Source of the DNA: Myoxocephalus aenaeus
Lineage: Eukaryota > Chordata > Actinopteri > Perciformes > Cottidae
Assembly: GCA_038501785.1 (NCBI GenBank)
Contig: JBAMJR010000168.1
Span: forward strand, 1,463,501-1,527,500
Reading direction: 5' to 3'
DNA length: 64,000 nt
Each line of letters opens with the position of its first letter. The stretch's first letter is position 1. Under the pieces are notes generated by a model, which worked only from the letters and a program-made list of their open reading frames with translations, was not told the origin of the DNA and did no database searches. This document shows, in pieces, positions 13,501-25,500 of this stretch. The translations under genes and the position numbers were made by a program.

Positions 13501-16500
13501 CTGCCAGAGATGGTGTGCTAGAGGGAGGAATCTGCTGTGGAACATATGACTGCGCACAGACAGGTAGGTTTGGTGTAGCTAAATGCCCGCTCTCAGCTCT
13601 CTTTAGCTTGTAGTTGGTAGGTGGTAAAGTATCTTTTGTAGGTGGATACCATGTTACGTAGCTGGCACTTGTTTCATCTTGGAATGGAACAGGTAAGACT
13701 GACAAGAGTGGAGCGGAAGAACGAAGATTGATTTGTGATTGAACATATTCACTGGTACGTTTAATTTTTCTCCTTTCTGATTCAGATCTGCCATTCTCAA
13801 CTGGAATTCCCTCGGCGTCTTCCAGCACTTGAGCCTCCACCATGGCCACATCAGCTTCTCGATGTAGCGTCAGCACCTCCAACTCTGTGTCTATTCTTAC
13901 TGTTTCCAACTGATTTTGAACATCTCTTGTGACCCTTTCTGCTTCCCTAGCAGCCTTTTCCATCTTCAGTTTAGCTTCTTGGGTAGCATATGATGCTCTA
14001 ATCTTAGCAGCTTCTGCTTTAGCCCAAACGCGCGCCACACTGGGTGATGATGACGCAGTCTTGCTGCTCCTAGTGCTGGATACAGACGATTTGTCGTTGG
14101 CGGCCATCTTGATCCTGTTGAAACATCCAATGCTTGTCTTATGTAGTGTAGTGTTCTCGTGCAGGGTGTTGAAACTCTGGACTAAACACTGAGTTAAACC
14201 GCAATCAATGAAGCCAGAGTCGTAGTAAGTTTCACCCATTTACTGTTACTCTTTTCCCTCAATCATGCTGGTGAAAACTGCAAACAAAGACAAAACAAAC
14301 ATTCAGTGTACATACGTAAACATAACATTTCACAGTAGAAAATACAAATATACATTGCATCCTTATACATTTACAGCACTCACAACATTGCCTCTACAAT
14401 GCTTCCCCGTGGGTGCGAGCGGATTAGTAGCAGTAGTAGTTGTAGGAGTAGCAGTAGTAGTAATAGTCAAAATATTAGCAGCAGTAGTCAAAGTATTAGT
14501 GAGAGCATTAAGCATTAAGATTCTGGAGCATGCGGTCCACTGTCAAATGTTACTCAACCCGAAGTACTGAAACCGGACACCATTTAACCGGACATACCGG
14601 AACCGGAAGTGACTACCCAGAAGTCCCGCCCCAGAAGTGAATAAACCGGAAGTGATGTTATAACATGGCACGAACAGGAAAATCATGTTACCAATAACTA
14701 TGTCTTGAAATAAACCCCATTAATTAAATAAAAATGAAATAGAAAATGCCGTAAAGGCAACACAACTTCTACTACTGTTACTTCAACTACTACTACTACT
14801 ACTACTTTTACTCATACTACCGTTATTTCAACTACTACTACTACTACTACTACTGTAATTTCAACTACTACTACGACTACTACTTCTACTCATACTACTG
14901 TTATTTCTACTACTACTACTACCACAACTACTACTACTGCGATTACTACTACTACTTTCACTCATACTACTGTTATTTCTATTAGTGAAACTACTACTAT
15001 TACTTTTATTCATAGGCTACTACTGTTATTTCAACTACTACTACTACTACTACTACGACCACTACTACTGACCACTACTACTGCTGCTTCTGCTTCTATT
15101 AATACTACTACTACTACTACTACTACTGCTGCTGCTGCTACTACTTATACTATTATTACTGATGGAACTGTTTCTTCTACTTCACCACTGGTACTTCTGC
15201 TGCTGCTTCTACGACTACTACCACTACTAAAACGTCAGCTGCTGAAACTATGATTCTTGTTACAACCACTACTTCTACTACGACAACAACTTCTACAGTT
15301 TAAAGGTTTAGCTTCCAGATGCATTTTATTTCAGCTCTTAGCTGCTTTTGATAATGCAGTTCAAATTCCAATTTGACTCATATTCAGTCAAAGGCATTGT
15401 AACGCCTCCTGTCTGTCTGTCTACCTGTCTGTCTTTCTGTCTTCCCTTTCAAAATAAAAGACCCATGAATTAACTGTATCTTAACATTAAGCTCAAATGA
15501 GGATTTTTGTATTAAATACTTAATGCTCTCACTAATACTTTGACTACTGCTGCTAATATGTTGACTATTACTGCTACAGCTACTCCTACAACTACTACTG
15601 CTACTAATACTACTGCTACTACTGCTATAACTATTACTACTTACTACTACAGCTATTAATATGACTACTACTACTGCTACTGCTATTACTACGAATACTA
15701 CTACTACTCATATTACTGTTATTTCAACTACTACTACTACTGTTACTTCAACTACCACTACTACTTCTACTTATACTACCGTTATTTCAACTACTACTTC
15801 TACTACTACTACTGTAATTTCAACTACTACTACGACTACTATTTCTACTTATACTACTGTTATTTCTACTACTACTACAACTACTACTACTACTACTACT
15901 ACTACTTTTACTCATACCACTGTTATTTCTACTACTACTACTACTACTACAACTACTACTACTGCGATTACTACTACTACTTTCACTCATACTACTGTTA
16001 TTTCTACTACTGCAACTACTACTTTTATTCATACTACTGTTATTTCAACTACTATGACCACTAGTACTGCTGCTTCTATTAATACTACTACTACTGCTAC
16101 TATTGCTGCTGCTGCTGCTGCTGCTGCTGCTACTACTACTTATACTACTGATGGAACTGTTTCTTCTACTTCACCACTGGTACTTCTGCTGCTGCTTCTA
16201 CGACTACTACCACTACTAAAACGTCAGCTGCTGAAACTACTACTCGTTACAACCACTACTTTTACTACAACAACTTCTACAGTTTAAAGGTTTAGTTTTC
16301 AGATGCATTATATTTCAGCTCTTAGCTGCTTTTGATAATGCAGTTCAACTTCTAATTCTGCCCCTTTATAAATATCAACTATCAGGCTTTTCAGCAGCAC
16401 AGTTCTTGGCATTTGGGCTCTAACATGTTTTCAGGTAATTCGTTGGAAACTTCCACATTTTCTCAGGTATTTTTACTACCACTACTTTTACTACTAGATA

Positions 16501-19500
16501 GTAAAACCGTTTAGTTTACGGCTTTTCCTGGATTCTAATTCATCTCTTGGATTATTAAGATGATGCAGTTTTGCTTCCATCTTTTCCATTTAAACAACAA
16601 GGATGTTCAGCAGTTCAGTTCAACGCTTTTGGGCTTCAACACTTTTCAGCAGGTAGTTTCTCTTTTCAGCTATATTCCGCTATTTTCAGCTATATTCAGC
16701 TATATTCAGCTATCTTTTCAAATATTTCAGCTTTAAGCTTCAGCTTTTAGCATTCCAACACATTTTCAGCAGGAAATGCAATTTCTAGTTACAACACATT
16801 GTTTCAAAACACTCCACATGGCCAAAGGCATAATTTATTGTAATCAGCTGCTGTGAGTTCATGGGACCAGTGCCAGTTCATGGTGACAGTTCATGGTGCC
16901 AGTAATGCAATAAGGTACCGTATTTTGCCAACACACACACGCACACGCACACGCACACACCCACACACACACACACACACACATGTGGTGGACACACAAA
17001 TAAGCCGGACTCTTTCATTATTTGATGTCAACTATTCTCAGAGGGAGATAGACATTGTGAAGTGATGAAGTCGCTGGAGGACAGATTTATGATCCAACTC
17101 CGGCCTTTAGAAAGATGGTGAAGGTCATCTTCTTTCAGCCCAACTGAGAGGCACTCACACCCAAGATGTTGAATTCACATGAATACTGAAGTCATTATTT
17201 TGGAACCAGTTTTGGACCACAAGTTTCCTGATATACTGCATTTGCTCACATGTTCAGCCTATGGGACCAATTAGTAAAAACAACAACTCTTGAATACATG
17301 CCAATGAGTGACAACACCATCGAGATTGTCTGCAATTGGACGGTGAACGTTGACAGTATACTTCATCCTGGTGTCTCATGGTGACCACAAACTAGTTTAA
17401 TTAGTGTAATCAATAATATGAATATATTACATTACATTATTATAGTATTGTTAAACCTCTCTAGAACAACTGAGTTGGGTGATAGTTCACTGTGGGTTCA
17501 AATATGAGCGACACCTTTTAAATTAAACATAGTCATAGATCAGTGCAGCTTCATATATAAATGAAAAGTATCGGGCCCAGTAGTAACCTTTGAGGGACTC
17601 CACAAGTTAGCGAGTGGGCGTATTGGTGACGTTTCATGCAACTGCTGCAAAACTGGAGCAAAACATCGAACCGGCTACGTGGCCGCTGCGTTTTTGTGTC
17701 ATGTCCTGCCTCTTGCGCGCTCTACCCAGAGGCCACTCCGCTTCTAAGCCAAACGGAGTAGTTTCCAGTAGGTGAGAACTTGGACCCGATTCTCCAGACA
17801 TTGTCCGTAATTTGTAGGAGAAAACAGCTCTACATTCAAATGTACTACCAGCAAATTGTACTGTTGTCTGTTATCCAAAAAACTATTCAACCATCTAACG
17901 CCAACATTTATTTGGTATTAGAGGGATAGTTCATAAATGGAGGCATGACAAAATGCCATGATGTACTACATCAAACACTTTCATTTAATAAATCAATAAA
18001 TGCACCAACCACGCAATTCTTTCTTTCCATTGCTGTTCTGATTGCTTCCATTAATGCTAAATCTATTTGTTCTAAACGGATTCTCACTCAATAGTTTGTT
18101 CTTTTCAATAAAATGAACAATTCATAACAGATAAAGGTATGTATATAATGTATAGTATATACGTTATCTGGAAAGTAAATGAATATAATTACATATTATC
18201 TGAGGGCCAAACCTAACCGTGTATACTGGAGCAATGCCCATAGAGCACCTACCTCGATTCAGAGGAGGCATTGAACAGGAAATGCTTCTGGTAGACTTCT
18301 CCATCGGTAGTGTTGATGGTGATAACAGGAAAGCCAATTTGCTTGGTCCAGGTGTTCATCACCTTGGAAACGTTGGTGTGACCACCGTCCTCCTCCTCGG
18401 CCTGCAAACATGGCACAAAACAGTTCTTATTTTACGACATAAATCCCATAAACTAATCACTGATTAACGGGCATTGTCATATAAGACATGCTTAGAGTTA
18501 GCGACACAAATGTGGCTTGCAAAAATCAAACACTTTACCTTTTGAATATACTCCCAGAGGTCGTTTTGGTCTGTGTTTTTATAGCTAAAGTCCGAGAGGT
18601 ACATCTGCAACATGAAAAGAGAGAGAGGTTATAGTTAACAGCTTCATCCCGCGTTCACAATCATGATTTTCAGGAGGAAAGTTTGCATTCAGATTATTGA
18701 TGTTGGGAGCAGGATGAAAATGTCCAAACACAACGGCAGAGGATCCCAAGAGGATGTTATGTTGAAACTAATGTTTGGCAGAAAACTGCTTTTCTTTCAT
18801 TTTCTGGCCAAAGGCACTTGAACCGCCAATGGAGCAGGTCTCCTGGGATGGAGCAGGTCTGCTCGGGGGGTGCTCCTCAGTGGACTAAATTGTGGATTGT
18901 GAACAACATTGCAAAAAAAAAAATCTTCACTACGCGTGAACTCAGCTTTGACCGGCTCTTTTTCGTGGTTGTAAAGAGAGCAAGAGAGCTCAAGTCGCAA
19001 ACAGCTGTTCCTCCCCTCTGCCGATTCCGACAGGGATGCATTCGAGTGCTTTGAATAATAAATGTATGCTTGAAACTGATGTTGTTGGTGGTGTTATTTA
19101 GCCTTTCTGAGGCTAGTGCATTGCTAAATCAATGAATTTTACTTCAGGAAAAAACAACAACAGCCCCCTCAGTCACTATGAAAGTGTCCTGTAATGTTAC
19201 TCAATACTCATACATCAGTTGTCTATAGTCCATGGGCACTAGTCAGTCACAATAGCTCTTTCTGTTTTGTAAGACATAAGAAAACAAACACAAATACATC
19301 CAAGTATTGCACCAACGCTGCTGAAACGTGTTCTTTCCAAGGGGGGGAACAAACCCAAAGAACAGTTGTTTTATCCACGCACAAAACTCCCCTTCCTCAG
19401 AAACAATCTCTCTGCGGCTCACCAAAGACTCATCATACCATATGTCGTGAAGAAACTGTGGCTACAGAAGATCGTGTGTGCCAATGTCTGGCACCACTCA

Positions 19501-22500
19501 CAGCCAGTCAAATCAGCTCCTTTTCATCCATCTAAATAATAAAAAGATAAATCCATGCAGCACTGACAGCGTTGTGAAGCTGGAAAAGTGAAGACCTCTG
19601 TTGTTGCATTCAGCAAGTGTTTGTTGAAGAAAGTGAAACAGGCATACACAATATTATATATGGGGTCTATGTGATTTAGTGATTATGAGTTTACCGCCAA
19701 TTAATGCATCGAATTAGAGAGCTTTGGTGTGGCGGTTTGCTTTCCCACCCATGTGGTGAGTCACGTCGCATGGTGAACCACAGGCACATCCTCTCAGAGG
19801 TAAACTACCAGTTACTTACTCTGATTCCTTTGGTGAAAACTCTGTCTGTCACGATGTCTGCCAGCATTCTCAGCACAGCTGCCCCCTGCCGAGTGAACAC
19901 CAAACACAATGGCTTTATATTCATAGTACACTGGTATGAGTGACTTGCAAATAAAACACACACACCACCATCATATACTGTATGTACTCATTGCTAGTTT
20001 CATTTGGTTGTACCTTACAGTAGGTTATGAAATCAAACAATTCAACGATCTCATAAGACATCTGGACTTCTGCCTCCGGAGGACTGAGAGGGTGGGACGA
20101 GGCCAGAGCGTCCTGCTCAAACGCTTCATGGAGGTTGCTCATGAAATGTGTGTCTTTCTGAGGAAAACCAAAAGAGCCAAGAGCACAAATTGCATGAAGA
20201 TATGGAGACAAGCTTTCTTTTCATGTGTATCTTTCAATGATCGTGCAAGTTGAAAAGGTTGGCAACAGATAAGAACAAAAAATACATAAAATAGTCCTCA
20301 TTCTGCAGTGAACTCTTGGACTGAACTTACTAATTGGAACGTAGGCTCCACATGGTCCACTGCAAAGAATGACAAGTATGTGGCAAAGCCCTCATTCAGC
20401 CAAATGTCGTTCCACCATTTCATTGTCACCAGATTCCCAAACCACTGTCAACAAAAACAGAAGATGTGGATGGTTGAGGTAACAACAGGTCACCCGGTAA
20501 GGATTCACTAGACAACAACATATGACATTACTGGCAGTGTCACCTTTACCTACAATATGTCACTCAAAGAGACATGTACCAACCAGGAAGACACTCACAA
20601 ATGACCACAGAAACATAGATTGACTAAGAGACAAAAAGAGGCTCACAACGACTACGAAAAGGGGCCAAACCACTAAAAAAGGACAAAACCACTCCAGACA
20701 AAAATATAACCACAAAAAGACAAAAACAAGTCGACTACAAAGAGACACAAAACAACTTCAAAGAGACACAAAACAACCAATACAAAGAGACACAACACAA
20801 CTTCAAAGAGACTCACAACAACTACAAAGAGACTCAAAACAACTACAAAGAGACACAAAACAACTACAAAGAGACACAAAACAACTACAAAGAGACACAA
20901 AACAACTACAAAGAGACACAAAACAACTTCAAAGAGACTCACAACAACTACAAAGAGACACAAAACAACAACAAAGAGGCTAAATAACTATGGAGTGACA
21001 AGTCTGCGTGTCTTGCTGTAGGAGACGTGGTGGGGACTTTTGCATGTCTGTGCCCATAATTCGCCCATGCTTGTAACACTAACATGTTGCAGGATTAATG
21101 TTATCATCATTTAGTTAATGTTCTTATAAAAAAAACAGTTGGGGTCTTGAACCATTAGTACGTGTCATATTTTGGGTACCAAACATTAAGGTTTTTTCCC
21201 CCTCTAACCTGGTGTGCCAGTTCATGTGCAATGATAACGGCGATCATTTCCTTGTGCAACAGCGAGGACACTCCCTCCTCATAGAGCACGGCTCCCTCCT
21301 GGTATGTGATCAGTCCCCAGTTTTCCATCCCTCCAGCACCTAAGTTTGGCAGTGCAATCTGATCTGGAGGAATCACATAGATATGGACAAAAGTTTTTTA
21401 CACATCTGAAAGTATTCAATTAAACTTATTTTGTGTCGCCCAAAATCACATATTACAAATGATCCTCAGAGGGCTTTACAATCTGTACACATACAACATC
21501 CTCTGTCTAGCTGACTTTCCTCAGAATAGCAGAGCTGCTCTGCAGGTAGATCTGTAGCGGCGGCTGTAGCTCAGGGGGATGAGTGGGTGTCCTCACTCGT
21601 AACCACAAGGTAGCCGGCTCAATCCCCAGTCCCCCCGTAGCTCACATGCCTCATGTCCCTGAGCAAGACACCCAACCACTAGCTGCTCCCCGGCCGCCTC
21701 ACAGGCCAGCCCACTGCTCCCTAACCAATGATGGGTCAAATGCAGAGAAGAATTTCCCCAAGGGGATTAATAAAGGATAATTTCTTTCATTTCTTTTCTT
21801 TCTAACGATAATGTAAGACCTTTATTAAACACCTTAAAATGGGGTTGTACTTTCAGTTCTGTTGGGAGACAGTTCCATTGCTCTGCTTCTCCTGTTGTTT
21901 AGAATACTTGTTTTTTGGGATCGTACGCTTGTTTATGAACTGGATAACACTGTGGGCCCCTGGGGTAGTATGTTTCAGTATCTTTAAATGGCAGGAGGTT
22001 ACAGCTGTATGGTTGGAGGGATGATATGAGTATGGGTGGATATCACTGATAAGGAAACATCAATATGATTCATTATGATCCGTGTAATGTCGTCTTTGTA
22101 AAACTCCATAGGAGTTGTAGTTTTTAAATAACAACATATAATAATAATATTATAACAAATGATATAGTATTGGGATACTGTATACATGTTCTTACTTACC
22201 ATCTATCAACACATACATCCAATCATATCCAGACCAAGCCTTACCTAGAGTTCTCTGTTCGTAATTTATTCCAAAATAGCTCTCGTAGAACTTGAGAATC
22301 TCCCCGGTGATGTCGGCCGCATACTGAGCGCGACCTGCTGCGATGGCTTCAGGACGTGCATACGTCTGTATGTGAAGAACACAGAGGTAAGATAAAGCAC
22401 ACAGGATATTCTTCCACTTCTGTTTTGCACTTCTAAATGTTTGCAGAAGAAAATGTAACGTCTCTAGTGATACCAGTCAAGGTCAACACCGCACCAAAAG

Positions 22501-25500
22501 CTATTACATTTAACTCGATTTGAATCTACAGCACACGTACTTTAATCGTCACACGGCCACCTGTTGGGGACTCGATTGACGTGAACTCTGAAACCGTGAA
22601 GGCAAACAAGTACGTGGACATCTTCGGCGTCGGATGAAAGTAAGTGACTTTCCAGTCGTCATCGATAATATTGGAATCTGAGAGAGCGGGAGACGAGGCA
22701 GACCAGTATGAGGAAGGACATCTTCTGTTCTGGGATCATACTGCCTGAGGGGACATTTTTAAGAGACATGAGCGACAGTTTATTGTCCGTATTTCACCTC
22801 TTATGGCCGCATTCCCTAGAGCTTCTGTGTCTCTCCTGTGGATGATCGTCACGTCAAACACCGCCTTCATTTCTGGCTCGTCGAAACAAGGGAACACGCT
22901 CCTGGCATATGTTGGTTCCAAATTGGTGGCGGCGAGGAATCTATGAAATACAGACAAAGACAGCCGGACCTTTCTTTATCAGGTGACTACTGCAGGAACA
23001 CTGGATACCAAAAAAGATGAAGCAATTTGGATATCATAAAGAAACTGTGATGGATTACTTTACGATGAAATGCATTGACTTCATTGAATAGCCAATGTCT
23101 TTCAAATAAAGGTGGAAACAGAGATCTGTCGTGACAAATAGATACATTCCAGTAAATAAACGAGACAATAGCCTAAACCATGAAACCAATGCAGTTTGAA
23201 TAACATTTCACTTAGCTCCTAAACAACAGCCCATTCTGCTTGTTTAAGGCCACAACGACATCTGAAACACCTTGTTTTTTATTCAGACTAACTGACTCCA
23301 ATCCAGATGTATTTGTATGTTGACTATTTCTGTTTTAGCATCTGAAAAATCTAAACTTGTAAGTTGGCCAGGTTCGATTTCTACGTGTCATCTCTAGCAT
23401 CACTTTTAAAAATTATTAGACTGACTATATACTGAAGCCCCCCTAAAATGTTCTTCCGCCAAATGTGCCCCCTTTTTTTTTTGCCGCGCGCAATCATGCC
23501 ATTTACGTTGGGGCTAAGCCCCCCCATTCCTTGAATCCTAGAAACGCCTCTGGCTGGAGATGTGAGGAGGAATCTTTCTCATGTAGAAATGCCTCCAAAC
23601 CATAAACTGACTGCTGCTGGTTCAACCTCAGAGTCTCAATGAGTAAGTACAGAATGTGTGCAGGGGCTTTGGAGTTGGGCTACAGCAAACGTAACTTAGC
23701 AAGTAATGTGAAGTGTTATTTTCTAGACCAACAGTGTATCAGAAGCGTCCTTAGTGATTGTCCTTGGTGACTTTAACAAAGGAAACCTAAACCATGAACT
23801 CCCCAAATAATTTTTTTATTTTTAAAGGCAAGGAGTTGCTGATTCTTTAGAGATCAAGGACAATAGGGGCTGGTATTCATATCAAGGTCATATGAGCTGT
23901 AGAACACCTGTAGAAGCCCTAGGGTATCCCTATAGGGGGCCTATAATAAAGGCCTGCTGTATTATTTTAGGACGAGAGTCTCTTCTATCTCTTGTTACCT
24001 GACTGAACAGGAGTTTGATGGAGGGTTGATATCAGGTCTGTCTCACCTTGACCAGTGAGACAGAGGGGGGAACTCGGGCGGATAGGAAACCTAAGCCATG
24101 AACTCCCCAAACACAGACAGTTTATTCATCAGCACTGACCCACTGACAGACTCTCAGGACCATTTCCCTTGCACATCCTTTCTTCTCTTATTAAAATACA
24201 CTGGCCACTTTTATTTTAAAATACACTTTAAACTACACGTTTTAAAGTACTGGTATCTGTTTGTTATTTACCATATTTATCTATCCCATTTCTCCTCCAA
24301 GGAACATGATGGGGGACATAATACAGATTAAATGAACCACATTTATGACATTGTTTTCAAAATACTGTCAAATATTTGAAATGTTACATATATGTCACAT
24401 TGGGCGTTAATGGTAAAAAAAAAATGGTATTAATAATTACATAATAACATGATTTTTTGGTTTACATTTGTTTTAATATGCTTTGGATTGAACAATATAA
24501 AATATGTTAGCTAAATATTATTGAATCAGCCAAATTAACTGATCAGATCATAATTAATTTTTGTATTGTGCATATATGGCATTTATTTATTTTTTAGGTT
24601 AACGTCGCGATGTGACGCATGTGTCACAACGATTGTTATCTGATTTGTTTTATATCAGTTTCTTCAAGAAATGTGCTCACAGCAGGTTCAATACATTAAA
24701 GGACCTTCTCCTTCTTTCTTTTCTTTCTTCTTACCGGTCAATCCCCTGCACACTTCATATTTAAACACTCATGCCACTTAACATACACTTTAACGATTGG
24801 ATCCAGAGGTCTCTTGATCGAGCGTCATAGACTCACAAATTAAGTCTGAATAGTAATTATAATAACTTCTATGGATGTCAGAGAAAAGTGCGTAAAACTG
24901 TTTTGGACTGCAGGCAATAGCATCATATGTGGTTTCAGTTTCCGTGAAACCGTTGCGATTGGACTCTGCCGTGATGGCGGCATTGCTTGGGAGCGCAACA
25001 AGTGGATTAATAGCTTAACCGATTTAATGTTGTTAAAGTCATCAAGAGTAAATTTTGGGAATTTTCAAATATGATGCCTGGAGGAAATTCTGGCAGGATT
25101 GTTTTATTTTTCTCAAAATAAAATAGTTTGAAAGAGTCTGTACACGGAAACTTAACAGCTTTAAACATATACTAGTTTTTTTCCTTACCTCTTTAGGTCT
25201 TGATCGCCTTCATATGCCGGGGAACCTTCGGCATACGTGCTTACACAAATCCCATAAAGACCGCTTGTAAGTTCTCCCTTGAAAGCCAGAAACAAACTGT
25301 AGTTCCCGCCTGCCTCTAACACTTCATTCAGCTGGATCTCCAGGAAGTCGCCAGGCTGTTCGATGAGGATCTTCATTGAGGAAACGCCGATCCTCTCATT
25401 TGTGTCTTTGTTCCTCACCACCGGATCAGTAACTGCCAGGTCCACGCTGTGGAGGTAGATGGTGCTAGTGGCCTGGACACAATGAAAGCTGACGGTGGAG

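Noticed and set aside
15661..16287. 208-codon Thr-rich open frame
   Set aside because: Produced by ACT triplet repeats; no start context, no splice support, and the homologous block at 14766-15300 is not open.
20560..20963. Hydrophobic Leu/Val/Phe-rich frames on the minus strand
   Set aside because: Encoded by the 21-bp minisatellite in anpep intron 5.
21555..21640. tRNA gene
   Set aside because: A and B boxes are present but the acceptor stem cannot be formed and a SINE body and tail follow.
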